Shown: positions 8,501-16,618 of the stretch, one piece after another
How positions within the stretch are numbered: position 1 is the stretch's first letter
Layout of the letters: each line of letters starts with the position of its first letter
The notes under the pieces: model-generated
Databases searched by the model: none
Seen by the model: the letters and a program-made list of their open reading frames with translations, nothing else
What the model was told of the DNA's origin: nothing
Made by a program: the position numbers and the translations under genes
DNA from: Halobacteria archaeon HArc-gm2
GTDB lineage: Archaea > Halobacteriota > Halobacteria > Halobacteriales > Haloarculaceae
Direction of reading: 5' to 3'
NCBI GenBank assembly: GCA_025517465.1
Contig: JAOPKE010000001.1
Location: 124,001-188,000, forward strand
DNA length: 64,000 bases

Positions 8501-9692
8501 CGACGTAGGCGGCCCCGGCGTCGTCACCGGCGCTGTCGTTGAACGGCGCCCCGACCGCGACGTCGCCGACGCCGTCGCCGTCGACGTCGCCGGTCCCGGC
8601 CACCGAGAACCCGGCGCCGTCGTCCGCCGCGGCACCGACGATCTTCCCGGTGGCCGAGTCGAGTGCCATCGAGCCTTCGGCGGGGATCTCGACGACGTAC
8701 GTCGCGCCCGCTCGTGCGCCCGCGTCCGCGTCGTGATCGACAGCACCGATCAGCGCGTTCGTCGTCCCGTCGCCGGTGACGTCGCCGCCCCAGTCGACGG
8801 CCCAGCCGGCCCTGTCGCCGTCGGCCTCACCGACGAACGACGCATCCGCCACCTCCGCGGCGGCGCCCTCGTCCGAGTCGTGGAGCATCGACGCCGAGAA
8901 CGCGTACGCGGTCCCACGGTCGTCGTCCGTTCCCGGGGCACCGACCAGGACGCTGGCCCGGTCGTCGGACCCGTTTCGCGCGGCCAGTGCGTGGCCGAGT
9001 CGGTCGCCCGCCCCGTCGCCGACGACGGTCGCGTCGGCCGTCGAGAGGGCCCGCTCACCGGTCAGGGACTCGCCGCCACGGACCACGTAGACCGCGCCGG
9101 CGTTCGCTCCGTCCCCGTCTGCGCCGGGCGCGCCGATTACGAGGTCGGCGACGCCGTCGCCGTCGACGTCACCACTCGCCACGGCCGCACCCGCCCGGTC
9201 GCCCGCCTCCTCGCCGTGAAGGACGATGTCCGCATCGGCGGCGGAGACGGTCGACGGGTCGACCGGCCCGTAGAACACGTACGCCGCTCCCGTCCCGTCG
9301 GCGCCCGGCGCACCGATCACGACGTCGCTCGCGCCGTCGCCGTTCACGTCACCGCTCGCGACCGATCGACCGAACTCCGCGTCGCCCGCCTCGTCGTCGA
9401 ACCGGGTCTGGTTCTCGCCGAGATCGACGAGTCCGGTCGGCGGACCACCACCGCTGGCGTCCATCTCCGCCGTCGCCGCGCCCACGTCGTCGCTGGCGGC
9501 TGGCTGGTGCGCGGGCCCGGCCGGTCCCGAGGTTTCACCAGGCACCGCCCCGTAACTTCCGCCGACCGCGGCGGCGGTTCCACCGGTGCCGATCACGACC
9601 ACGACCGCCAGCAGTAAAGCGATCGTTTTCGCGCGGACCGCGGGAGAATTCCAACGATACCTGTCGCCGTCTGTGAGGTCTCCGGAGTCCAT
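5535..9692 (-). CDS. Secreted 1385-residue FG-GAP propeller, Gln-rich stalk, Thr/Ser tail
   Basis: An N-terminal hydrophobic segment (about residues 20-45) acts as signal or anchor. Residues about 105-530 hold seven FG-GAP blades (GDVDGDGVADLVIGAP type), giving a complete integrin-alpha-like beta-propeller with DxDxDG calcium loops. A D/E/G-rich linker (about 535-695) follows. Then comes a Gln-rich stalk (about 700-1080) with strands such as QSLVIRFASQRQ between Q-x-Q runs, including a (QD) tract of twelve pairs. Next are six N-A-S-M-x-N-x-T units dense in N-glycosylation sequons, and a Thr/Ser/Pro tail to the end. No C-terminal transmembrane helix or PGF-CTERM is visible. It is probably a glycosylated cell-surface or matrix protein. 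Ligand and partner are unknown; the adjacent, similarly regulated repeat protein is the obvious candidate. Confidence 0.82.
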   Translation of the reverse strand: MDSGDLTDGDRYRWNSPAVRAKTIALLLAVVVVIGTGGTAAAVGGSYGAVPGETSGPAGPAHQPAASDDVGAATAEMDASGGGPPTGLVDLGENQTRFDDEAGDAEFGRSVASGDVNGDGASDVVIGAPGADGTGAAYVFYGPVDPSTVSAADADIVLHGEEAGDRAGAAVASGDVDGDGVADLVIGAPGADGDGANAGAVYVVRGGESLTGERALSTADATVVGDGAGDRLGHALAARNGSDDRASVLVGAPGTDDDRGTAYAFSASMLHDSDEGAAAEVADASFVGEADGDRAGWAVDWGGDVTGDGTTNALIGAVDHDADAGARAGATYVVEIPAEGSMALDSATGKIVGAAADDGAGFSVAGTGDVDGDGVGDVAVGAPFNDSAGDDAGAAYVVAGGENLRGTVTVERAAISVYGEAAGDHTGWSVAGAGDLDCDERSDVVVGAPYHDADGATTGAAYLLYGGSDSDEFQAAKLVGESPGGQAGYDVATAGTADGTDADGVLVGAPAAGNDSQGGSAYLVSGACEADQSTRDDDDPAEAESSEQPNAVDTETERVDGDEAGEDGARDDTGGDDRDDADGDGDDSADTPTGTDDGGSNDGSDERTDEESDEATDVDDDGTDRNVDEDDATPRDASTEEGDDDGSGDEQRDGDDETESGDEDPGDDEGPAESTEDDEDSTESAGSGTDDESESTPDAGEQSSQSQRQGIHVTQRQCQTQTGDGQQDQHQEQGVTVDQHQDGDVGEWYQSQDIYVDQSQCQYQGTGSGNDQYQRQSLVIRFASQRQGEGGDWIQTQRSSGRANQSQSQDQDQDQDQDQDQDQDQDQDQDQEGDGQSQRQIQQFTVTFLSQDQEAPAGADDASQSQEQTVHVDQDQDQGQEAGVDQRQTQVQHVSVVYAGQEQVRSHQQGQSQRQSVNSTQRQAQVQTANATNQSQDGSVEVAQGQRQSQNGTDGAQAQNQTVAVDQDQNQSQNSSLVTQTQRQNQSVVAAQSGNQSGGGNQTQNQTENQTQSQNQSVESGIQQSQNYTDGSGEETQNATFDGAQNQTQNQSGTGAQRQEQSISADRNQSQNQTASDLADGPEANATNGSPNASMNNATNASMDNSTNASMNNSTAESMGNSTNASMNNATNASMDNSTVESTDEATDGTSNTPATASPDSEPGPRSNNSTESVTATSTETVTNGSDAEATAPPPATDSAAEATETTAPSGSTPASAPTPSDERTTETPAATDGDASATEPGTTPEQTPAATSEQTSSERDTSTETPLPTDTPTAAETSTTTQTPLPSPPETPTAVVTPTDTLTPWNTSTPAGTVSATDTPSVTVTPPATPVDSSLSTPSLTGTDAPDRTAYPVTTPPTSVRTAETSTAASTAPGAKTTANGGTA
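6277..6422 (-). repeat. Six 24-bp units encoding NASMxNxT sequon repeats
   Basis: Six near-identical 8-codon units (NASMNNAT, NASMDNST, NASMNNST, AESMGNST and so on) lie in tandem. Almost every unit carries two N-X-S/T sequons. This gives a short, potentially very densely N-glycosylated neck between the Gln-rich stalk and the Thr/Ser tail. Confidence 0.85.
7198..7269 (-). repeat. Perfect hexanucleotide microsatellite (12 copies) encoding (QD)n
   Basis: Twelve uninterrupted copies of TCCTGG (plus strand) encode Gln-Asp pairs inside the Gln-rich stalk. The perfection at the DNA level is notable. The unit is six bases, so slippage would change stalk length without breaking the frame. Confidence 0.9.
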
Positions 9693-10516
9693 CCTCTGGA
9701 AAGTTCGGAATACTGGGACCGGATTTGTTATACGCGGCCGATACTCGTCGTAACGCCCGTTACGCGCTCGGGGTCGCGGTATTTGACCTGCGTTACCACT
9801 CGCATCGACGGACTGGTGACTGCCGGATTTTCGATCCGCGACTGGCGGTCCGTCGTCGTGCCAGTCACCGGAGTAGACCGAACGCCGCGGAGCGACGCTA
9901 CGATCGAGATGCCGAATCCTGGTTCCGGTACGCGAGGAAACGAATGCTTACCCCGGTATGGCCGTTTTCGCGGCCGGGAAGCCTGTCTGGTCGCCGTCTC
10001 CGGATTCGTTGCCCGGTCTCCGGTCGCGGTTGTAATCAGTCGGTCGTCGATTGGTGGCGTGCGCTTGCGGAGTTCGTACCACTCCCTGCCCGATCGAACA
10101 CGGCTGGGAAGACCCGTCGTTTCTCGGGTTGCGCTAATTCGGGAACGGCCCAGTCACAGCGGCCCGGCCGGAAACTATCGCGTACCGGGGCTGTTGGGTC
10201 GTCCTACCGATGGTCGACGGCGCCAGTTCGCCGTCTCACCGGGACTGCCGTTCCCGACGAGCGCGCGCTCCTGCCTGCTGGGATCTGCTCGCACGGCGCG
10301 ATGGTAGTCTGGGGCCCGCGGACGCCGCCACGGCGTGCTGTCCTCGCGCGTCGCCGACCGGGTCGGGAACTGGGCCACCAGTGGTACGTATGCGGCGTGA
10401 TTGCGTACGGAGCTGGGGTCAACGCTTAGATATCAGACGACCGTCCTGACAGGTGTTCTACGAATGCGCACCGACTGGCTCCGGTCTCACCGGGCGAACA
10501 GCGCTGGCTCCCACGG
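9693..10516. other. 824-base gap without a convincing gene
   Basis: Apart from the promoter at its left end, this stretch holds open frames only with compositions foreign to the window: Arg-, Cys- and Trp-rich and poor in Asp/Glu. No family is recognisable on either strand. Scattered short inverted repeats are present but no clear element ends. It may be regulatory DNA or decayed coding sequence. Confidence 0.5.
9727..9763 (-). promoter_or_regulatory. Promoter with GTAACG-CC-CGTTAC palindrome, propeller-protein gene
   Basis: A GTTATAC element (9727-9733) lies 35 bases from the start codon of the gene beginning at 9692. The palindrome GTAACGCCCGTTAC (9750-9763, extendable to seven-base arms, 9749-9764) lies 23 bases beyond the G of GTTATA. 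The corresponding distance at the repeat-protein gene is 22 bases. A further half-site CGTTAC occurs near 9791. The shared arrangement indicates common regulation. Confidence 0.65.
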
Positions 10517-11755
10517 GTGGTCAGGGTGAGCGTCTCGCTCGACACCGAATTTCGCCGGGACAGGCTCGTCCTCTGGGTCGTGGCGCTCCTGCTGCTGGTG
10601 ACCTTCCTGTGGGTGGCGTGGCAGTACGTCGGCGCGGTGATGCTCGGGCTGTTCGCCTACTACGTCACCCGGCCGGTGTTCGACAGGATATACGGACGGG
10701 TCGGCAACCGCATGCTGGCGGTGGTGGTCTCGCTGTTCGCGGTCGCGCTGCCGGTGTTGCTCCTCACCGGGTGGACGGCGGCCATCGCCATCCAGGGGCT
10801 CCTGGACCTGCTGAGTTCGACCGGGTTCGAGGAACTCGCCGAGATGGTCGAACCCTACGTCGACCTCTCGACGCTCCAGGCGGACCTGATCGTCGCCGCC
10901 GAACAGATCGCTGCCGACCCCCAACAGGTCACGGCCATTGGGGGCAACGGCGTCGGAGAGGTCTTCGCGACGCTGCTGGGGACCTTCGTATTGCTGTTCA
11001 ACGTCCTTCTCCAGCTGTTCATCGTTCTCGTCATCGCCTTCTACCTGCTCCGGGACGACCACAGGGCGGCGTCGTGGGCCAGGGACGCGTTCGCGCCGCG
11101 GGGCAGCGTCGTCGAGCGCTATCTCGTGGCGGTCGACCGGGACCTGAAGAACGTCTACTTCGGCAACATCCTCAACGCGATGGTGACGGGCGTGCTCGGC
11201 GCCGTCGTCTACCTCTCACTCAATCTCGTCGCACCGGACGTGGTTTCGATTCCGGAGCCGGTCTTACTGGGACTGCTCACCGGGGTGGCGAGCCTGATAC
11301 CGGTCATCGGGATGAAGCTGGTCTGGATCCCCATCGCCGTGATCTTGCTCGTCGACTCGCTGGTGACCGACCCCGCGACGGCGTGGTTCCCGGTGCTGTT
11401 CGCCGGAGTGTCCATCGTCGTCATCGACTACATCCCCGACCAGTTGCTCCGGCCCTACGTCTCGGGGCGCTCGCTCCACGTCGGCGCCATCATGCTCGCC
11501 TACATCGTCGGTCCGCTCCTGTTCGGCTGGTACGGTCTCTTCCTGGGGCCGCTCGTGCTCGTGGTCGTCTTCGAGTTCGCTCGCATCGTCGTCCCCTGGC
11601 TGGCTCACCCGGAGCGGGAGTCCGGGCCCGCGCGGCCGGGCGAGTCGTCCCCGGTCCGATCGCCGAGCGGCGTGCTCCGGGGCATTCCGTCGGCGATGCT
11701 CAGGCCGCGTGAGGAGTCGGAGTCGGGCACCGCCGGGGAGCGGACCGACGACTGA
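10517..11755 (+). CDS. AI-2E family (PerM/TqsA-like) membrane permease
   Basis: A 412-residue polytopic membrane protein of the AI-2E transporter family (PF01594). N-terminal helices cover about residues 15-60. The family's helix pair around VVSLFAVALPVLLLTGWTAA follows, then a periplasm-facing region (about 95-160). The C-terminal helical block includes the typical GLLTGVASLIPVIG stretch and RPYVSGRSLHVGAIMLAYIVG. The tail is charged and cytoplasmic. Substrates in archaea are unknown; relatives move signals, nucleosides or Na+/H+. The start is a GTG at 10517; GTG at 10526 is also possible. The next genes are on the opposite strand, so it is monocistronic. Confidence 0.85.
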   Translation: MVRVSVSLDTEFRRDRLVLWVVALLLLVTFLWVAWQYVGAVMLGLFAYYVTRPVFDRIYGRVGNRMLAVVVSLFAVALPVLLLTGWTAAIAIQGLLDLLSSTGFEELAEMVEPYVDLSTLQADLIVAAEQIAADPQQVTAIGGNGVGEVFATLLGTFVLLFNVLLQLFIVLVIAFYLLRDDHRAASWARDAFAPRGSVVERYLVAVDRDLKNVYFGNILNAMVTGVLGAVVYLSLNLVAPDVVSIPEPVLLGLLTGVASLIPVIGMKLVWIPIAVILLVDSLVTDPATAWFPVLFAGVSIVVIDYIPDQLLRPYVSGRSLHVGAIMLAYIVGPLLFGWYGLFLGPLVLVVVFEFARIVVPWLAHPERESGPARPGESSPVRSPSGVLRGIPSAMLRPREESESGTAGERTDD

Positions 11756-11890
11756 CCGATGCGTCTCCCCTCGATGTCGGTTCCACGTCCGCAATCCGCC
11801 CCTTCTCATGGCCGGGTCCGACGGGGCGCGGGCGTACCGAGGGTCGAACGCCGGTGCGCAACGACCGCGAAGCCCGCGGGACTGTTGGGG

Positions 11891-14134
11891 CTACCGTTGC
11901 CCGCCGAAGAGCCGTTCGAGCAGGCCGCGCGAGCGGTGTTTCTCGGCCATGATCACGGAGCAGTCCACGTCGTCGACGACGTCGAGGACCATCGACCGAG
12001 AGACGAGGCGCCTGAGCAGTCCCTCTTCCGTCGCGCCGATGACGAGCAGCGTCGCGTCGTCGCTCGCCCGCTCGATGGCTCGCTCGACGTCGCCCCGTTC
12101 GACGCGCAGGGTGGCGTCCTCGAGGTCCTGCTCGGCGGCCCAGTCGGCGAGGAACGCCTCGCCGGCGGCCTCGTCGTCGTTGACGTTGAGGAGCGTGACC
12201 TCGGAGCCGTACTCGCGCTGGAGGATGCGAGCGATGGCGGCGGACAGTTCGGAGTCCGGGCCGCCCGCCGTCGGGACGAGCACGCGAGAGGGGTCGAGCC
12301 CGCGGTCGCGCATCACCAGGAAGTCACAGGGGATGGTCTCGGTGATATCGTCGAACGCCGACTCCACGCGGCCGGGTGAGCCGTGGGAGTCCTCGCCCCA
12401 GCCCATGACGACGAGGTCCGCGGCGTGGGTGCGGGCGGCGTCGAAGATGGCGTCGAAGGACTGGTGGGAGACGATGGTGTGGGTCTCGACGGGGACGCCG
12501 AACGTCTCGGCGTCCTCGCGGGCGCTTTGCAATAGACGTTCGGAGTCGGCGTCCAGGTCCTCGACGTGGTCGGCCGCGCTCGCGAGGGCGGTCTGGTCGG
12601 GGACGGTGACGACGTGGGTTGCGACGACGGTGCCGCCGCGCTGTTTGGCGATGGCGCTGCCCAGTTCGATGAGTTCCTTCTCGTGTTCGGGGTTGGCGAG
12701 CGGAACCATCACGCGGTAGGTGCCGCCGTCGGGCTGGACGGTCGCAGCGGCGCTGACCGCCGGGTCCGGCATCTCGTCGGCCCGGCTGAGGATGTACTCC
12801 GAGAGCACGCCCTGCCTGGGCGTCTCGGTGCGGGCGTAGATGAAGTACCAGACGACCGCCACGAGGACGAACGCGCCGGACAGGGCGATCTCGATGGCGT
12901 CCATGTAGGCGATCAGCCCTAGCGACATCACCGCCCCCGCGATCGGCGTCAGCGGGTAGAGCGGGACGGTGAAGTCCGGGTCGTACTCTGGGACGTCCGC
13001 CTCACGGAAGACGATGAGCGCGACGTTCATCAGGGCGTAGACGATGAGGTGGAGCACGCTGGCCGCCTTCGCCAGGATCTCGATGTCCTGTCCTAGCCCA
13101 CCGATGAACACGATGATGAGGATTCCGGTGACGAGGATGGACCGATACGGCGTGGCGAAGCGCGGGTGGATCTCGTTGAGCCAGTTGGTGACGATCTTGT
13201 CCCGGCCCATCGCGAAGTTGATGCGAGCCGAGGCGAGGATCGACGCGTTGGCGGAGGAGGCCGTCGCCAGCAGGGCACCGACCGTCATTACGGCGGCCGC
13301 GGCGCCCGCGAATCCCGCGGGGAAGGCCAATTCGGCAGCCTGGGCGACGGGTGCTTCCCTGCTGAGGTCTGGCCAGGGGACGACGCCGAGCATGACTGAC
13401 ACGAGGACGGCGTACATGACCGTCACGAGGGCGACGCTCCCGATGAGGGCCAGGGGCAGGTTCCGGCCGGGGTTCTTCAGCTCCTCGGCGACCGTCGCGA
13501 TCTTGGCGTACCCGAGGAAGGAGACGAACACCAGCGCGGTCCCCGGGAGGATTTTGCGCGTACCGAACGGTGCCAGGCCGCCCTCGCTGACCAGGGTCGC
13601 GTAGTCGAACGTCGTGAGGCCGGCGATACCGAACGCGGTGAGGATCGCGAGCAGGACGAAGACGATGACCGTCTGGATGCCGCCGGTCTCCTTGGCACCG
13701 ATGTAGTTGACGCCGACGAACGCGGCCCCGGCCAGCAGCGCGCCCACCTGGAAGGAGTTGAGGAAGGGAACCTCCGGCAACGGCAGGAAGACGTTGAGGT
13801 ACTGGCCGAAGCCGATGCAGTAGAAGGCCGAGGCGAACGCCAGCCCCATCCAGTCCCCCATGCCGGCGATGGAGCCGAACATCGGCCCCAGCGCCTTGTT
13901 GATGTAGTAGTAGCCGCCGCCCGCCTTCGGCATCGCCGTTCCGAGCTCGGAGACCGACAGGGCGTTCACCATCGCGATGACGCCGCCGGCGACGAACGAG
14001 AGGACGACGATGGGGCCCGCCTCCTGGGCCGCGACGCCGGGCAGCACGAAGATACCGGCACCGATCATCGTCCCGATACCGATGCTCAACGCGGAGAACA
14101 GACCCAGGTCCTTCGCGAGTTCCTCGTCCGTCAC
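11891..14134 (-). CDS. APC-family amino acid permease fused to two UspA domains
   Basis: A 747-residue fusion. Residues about 10-440 are an APC-superfamily transporter with about twelve helices and the GAGIF motif (IGIGTMIGAGIFVLPG). Residues about 470-745 are two universal-stress-protein domains, starting at TYRVMVPLAN and SRVLVPTAGG; the second ends in a GATEEGLL-type nucleotide-binding segment. Such fusions are common in haloarchaea and suggest transport gated by nucleotide or energy state. The start codon overlaps the stop of the upstream uspA gene by four bases (ATGA type), so the two are co-translated. The substrate is not predictable beyond amino acid or cation. Confidence 0.9.
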   Translation of the reverse strand: MTDEELAKDLGLFSALSIGIGTMIGAGIFVLPGVAAQEAGPIVVLSFVAGGVIAMVNALSVSELGTAMPKAGGGYYYINKALGPMFGSIAGMGDWMGLAFASAFYCIGFGQYLNVFLPLPEVPFLNSFQVGALLAGAAFVGVNYIGAKETGGIQTVIVFVLLAILTAFGIAGLTTFDYATLVSEGGLAPFGTRKILPGTALVFVSFLGYAKIATVAEELKNPGRNLPLALIGSVALVTVMYAVLVSVMLGVVPWPDLSREAPVAQAAELAFPAGFAGAAAAVMTVGALLATASSANASILASARINFAMGRDKIVTNWLNEIHPRFATPYRSILVTGILIIVFIGGLGQDIEILAKAASVLHLIVYALMNVALIVFREADVPEYDPDFTVPLYPLTPIAGAVMSLGLIAYMDAIEIALSGAFVLVAVVWYFIYARTETPRQGVLSEYILSRADEMPDPAVSAAATVQPDGGTYRVMVPLANPEHEKELIELGSAIAKQRGGTVVATHVVTVPDQTALASAADHVEDLDADSERLLQSAREDAETFGVPVETHTIVSHQSFDAIFDAARTHAADLVVMGWGEDSHGSPGRVESAFDDITETIPCDFLVMRDRGLDPSRVLVPTAGGPDSELSAAIARILQREYGSEVTLLNVNDDEAAGEAFLADWAAEQDLEDATLRVERGDVERAIERASDDATLLVIGATEEGLLRRLVSRSMVLDVVDDVDCSVIMAEKHRSRGLLERLFGGQR

Positions 14135-14580
14135 GCGGCCCCACCCCCGCTCTTCTCTTCGTTCTCGCTTCCGTCCTCGTCGTCAGGCAGGACGACGACC
14201 GGCCGGTCGGATTCGGTCACGAGCGTCAGGGCGACGTCGCCCGTCAGGAGCTGGACCAGCCGGTTCCCGCCCCGCGGCGTGATGACGATGCTGGACACGT
14301 CGTGGTCCTCGGCGGCGGCGAAGATGGTGTCGGCGACGTCCGTCCCGTAGCGTATCTCTGTCTCGATATCGCCGAGGCGCTCACGGAGGGCGTCGAACGC
14401 GGCTTCCGCCTCGAGTTCGAGCTGTTCGACGGAGGCCTTGTCCGGCGCGCCGCCGGCTTTCTCGACGACGTTGACGGCGATAATCTCGCCGTCGAGGTAC
14501 GGTTCGACGGCCGCGGCCGTGGTGGCGGCGTCTGTTTCCTCTGCCACCGGAAGGAGGACCCGGTCGAAGACGTCAGTCAT
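14131..14580 (-). CDS. Universal stress protein, UspA family
   Basis: A 149-residue single UspA domain (VFDRVLLPVAEETDAATTAA at the N-terminus, then SSIVITPRGGNRLVQLLTGDVA, close to the ATP-binding glycine loop G-x2-G-x9-G-[ST]). The C-terminus is acidic. It is the first gene of a two-gene operon with the APC-UspA fusion downstream. It may therefore supply a soluble partner domain for the permease. Confidence 0.9.
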   Translation of the reverse strand: MTDVFDRVLLPVAEETDAATTAAAVEPYLDGEIIAVNVVEKAGGAPDKASVEQLELEAEAAFDALRERLGDIETEIRYGTDVADTIFAAAEDHDVSSIVITPRGGNRLVQLLTGDVALTLVTESDRPVVVLPDDEDGSENEEKSGGGAA

Positions 14581-14841
14581 CGGCCTCCTCGGAGCGGGGG
14601 ACTGCCTGTCGGCGATGCGATACCACTGTGCTGGCGTCGCCGGCGGGCGCTAACATGTGCGTTCGCTTGTTTCGACTGAACGTAACTGTTCCGCCTCACG
14701 AGTCGGATGGTCGTTCGAACTAGACGTCGCGATTGCCGGCCGGGGCCCAACAGTGGCCCAAGACGTCGCCACGGCCGACCCCTCGCGAACAAGGGTTTAG
14801 GAGCTACCGCTGCTACTGATGGGCAACTGGGTATTTATCGA

Positions 14842-16500
14842 ATGCGCGAACTTCGCGACCTGGACATACGGAGTCCGCGGGATCTCACGCACCGCCAGCG
14901 ACTGCTGGTCGTCTACGCGGCCGGTCTCGTCTCGATTGTGCTGGCGTTCACGTTCGCATACGCCTACGGGATGCAGACGCTCGAAGACCGCCCCCGGTCG
15001 GTGTATCGCGCGTTCAACTTCGTCATCGAGACGATGACGACCACCGGATACGGCGCGGACTCGCCGTGGGACACGCCGGTGATGAACGTGGTCGTCGCGA
15101 CCATGCAGATATCCGGCGTCGTCATCGGGTTCATCACCCTCCGCGTGCTGGTCATCCCGCTGTTCGAACGCACCCCGCTCAACCTCGACGACAGACTCAC
15201 GATCAAGAACGACCACGTCGTCGTCGCGGAGTACCAGCGCGACACCGAGGTCTTGCTGGACGAGCTCGAAGCGCTCGACGTCGACTACGTCCTCGTCGAG
15301 TCCGACGAGACGGAAGCCATGCGACTCTCGGACGACGGCTACCAGGCGATCAACGGCGACCCCGAGGACCGGGAAGACCTCGACCGCGCCACTATCGAGC
15401 GGGCGTCACTCCTCATCACCGACGCCGGCGAGAGCACCGCGAGCGTCGTGCTGACCGCCCTGGAAGCGAACGATGACCTGCGGGTGCTCAGTTTCACGGC
15501 GTCGACGCGCCGGAAGGCAGCCCTCGCGGAAATCGGCGTGGATCGGAGTGTTGCACCCCACGCGCTCATTGGCCGGCGACTGGCGGAGAAAGCGACGACG
15601 CCCGTCACGGTCGAGCCCCGGGCCGGCGAGAGCCCCGTCGCCATCCGTGAGATTCTCGTTCGCCGGGACAGTCCGCTCCACGGCGTCGAAGTCCGGGACT
15701 CTCCCCTCGCGGCGCACCCGGACCTCACGCTCGTCGCCGGCTGGTTCGACGGAGAGTTACGGATGCCCCCGTCTCCATCGGACCGACTGACGCCCAACAC
15801 CGTCCTGGTCGTGGCCGGGCCAAGTAACGAAATCGACGAACTGACGGGGGAAGTGTCGGGCGTCCGCGCGCGCAAGGCCACGGCTCACTCCCGCATCCTC
15901 GTCGCCGGTGCCGGCGAGGGCGGGACGGCGGCAGTCGATGCGTTTCCGGACGACGTCGACGTGACGACTATCGACGACTCGGAGGGAGCGAAGCCGGACG
16001 TCGTCGGGGACGTCACCGAACCCGAGACGCTCCGGGCCGCCGGCATCGACGAGGCCACCGCGCTGGTAGTCACGGTCGACGACGACGCGACCGCCCTGCT
16101 GACCGTCGCGATGGCCCGATCGCTCTCCGACGACGTGGAGATACTGGCTCGCGTCACCGACGCCGAGAAGGCCTCCCCGGCGTTCCGGGCCGGCGCGGAC
16201 TACGTCCTCTCCGTCCAGCGGGTCTGCGCCCGTCTGGCTGCGGCCGAAGTCCACGGCGAGCGAGTGATGGATCCGGTCAGCCAGATCCGTCTCGTCCGGG
16301 CAGACGCGACGGCCTTTACCGGCGAGTCGCTGGCGGACGCACGCGGCCGGCCCGACAGGGGCTGGACGGTGGTCGGTCTCACACGGGACGGGACCGTCTA
16401 CACGGACGAGCGCACGACGATCGAGACCGGTGACGAGGTGTTCGTCGCCGGCAGCGACGAGACGATCCAGGACTTCGAGCGGGAAGTCGATCGCTCGTGA
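14842..16500 (+). CDS. Potassium channel with two tandem RCK regions
   Basis: A 552-residue protein. Two transmembrane helices (about residues 21-42 and 82-105) flank a pore loop with the selectivity filter TMTTTGYGAD. Two RCK units follow (about residues 118-340 and 345-552), each an RCK_N with an RCK_C. The second has a normal nucleotide loop (VAGAGEGG). The first reads VVVAEYQRDTE where G-x-G-x-x-G is expected, so it may not bind nucleotide. The ATG at 14842 begins a normal N-terminus just before TM1; the open frame upstream is not protein-like. The channel would let K+ leave or enter passively, next to the active-uptake genes trkA and trkH. Confidence 0.92.
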   Translation: MRELRDLDIRSPRDLTHRQRLLVVYAAGLVSIVLAFTFAYAYGMQTLEDRPRSVYRAFNFVIETMTTTGYGADSPWDTPVMNVVVATMQISGVVIGFITLRVLVIPLFERTPLNLDDRLTIKNDHVVVAEYQRDTEVLLDELEALDVDYVLVESDETEAMRLSDDGYQAINGDPEDREDLDRATIERASLLITDAGESTASVVLTALEANDDLRVLSFTASTRRKAALAEIGVDRSVAPHALIGRRLAEKATTPVTVEPRAGESPVAIREILVRRDSPLHGVEVRDSPLAAHPDLTLVAGWFDGELRMPPSPSDRLTPNTVLVVAGPSNEIDELTGEVSGVRARKATAHSRILVAGAGEGGTAAVDAFPDDVDVTTIDDSEGAKPDVVGDVTEPETLRAAGIDEATALVVTVDDDATALLTVAMARSLSDDVEILARVTDAEKASPAFRAGADYVLSVQRVCARLAAAEVHGERVMDPVSQIRLVRADATAFTGESLADARGRPDRGWTVVGLTRDGTVYTDERTTIETGDEVFVAGSDETIQDFEREVDRS

Positions 16501-16618
16501 CCGCGACGCAGTAACCAGAACCGGGCGCGTACTGCCCCTCGGCGTCGCGATCGGATAACGGGAGATTTACACGGCGGGACCGGATACGTGGTTTCATGTC
16601 AAATCGGGGGGATCGACC

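Noticed and set aside
7473-9617. Plus-strand 714-codon frame opposite the propeller domain
   Set aside because: It is a shadow of the FG-GAP coding region; the product is Val/Arg-rich without a family, while the minus strand shows seven clear blades.
9725-10429. 234-codon plus-strand frame in the 824-base gap
   Set aside because: Rich in Arg, Cys and Trp, poor in Asp/Glu, with no motif, and it starts inside the promoter of the propeller gene.
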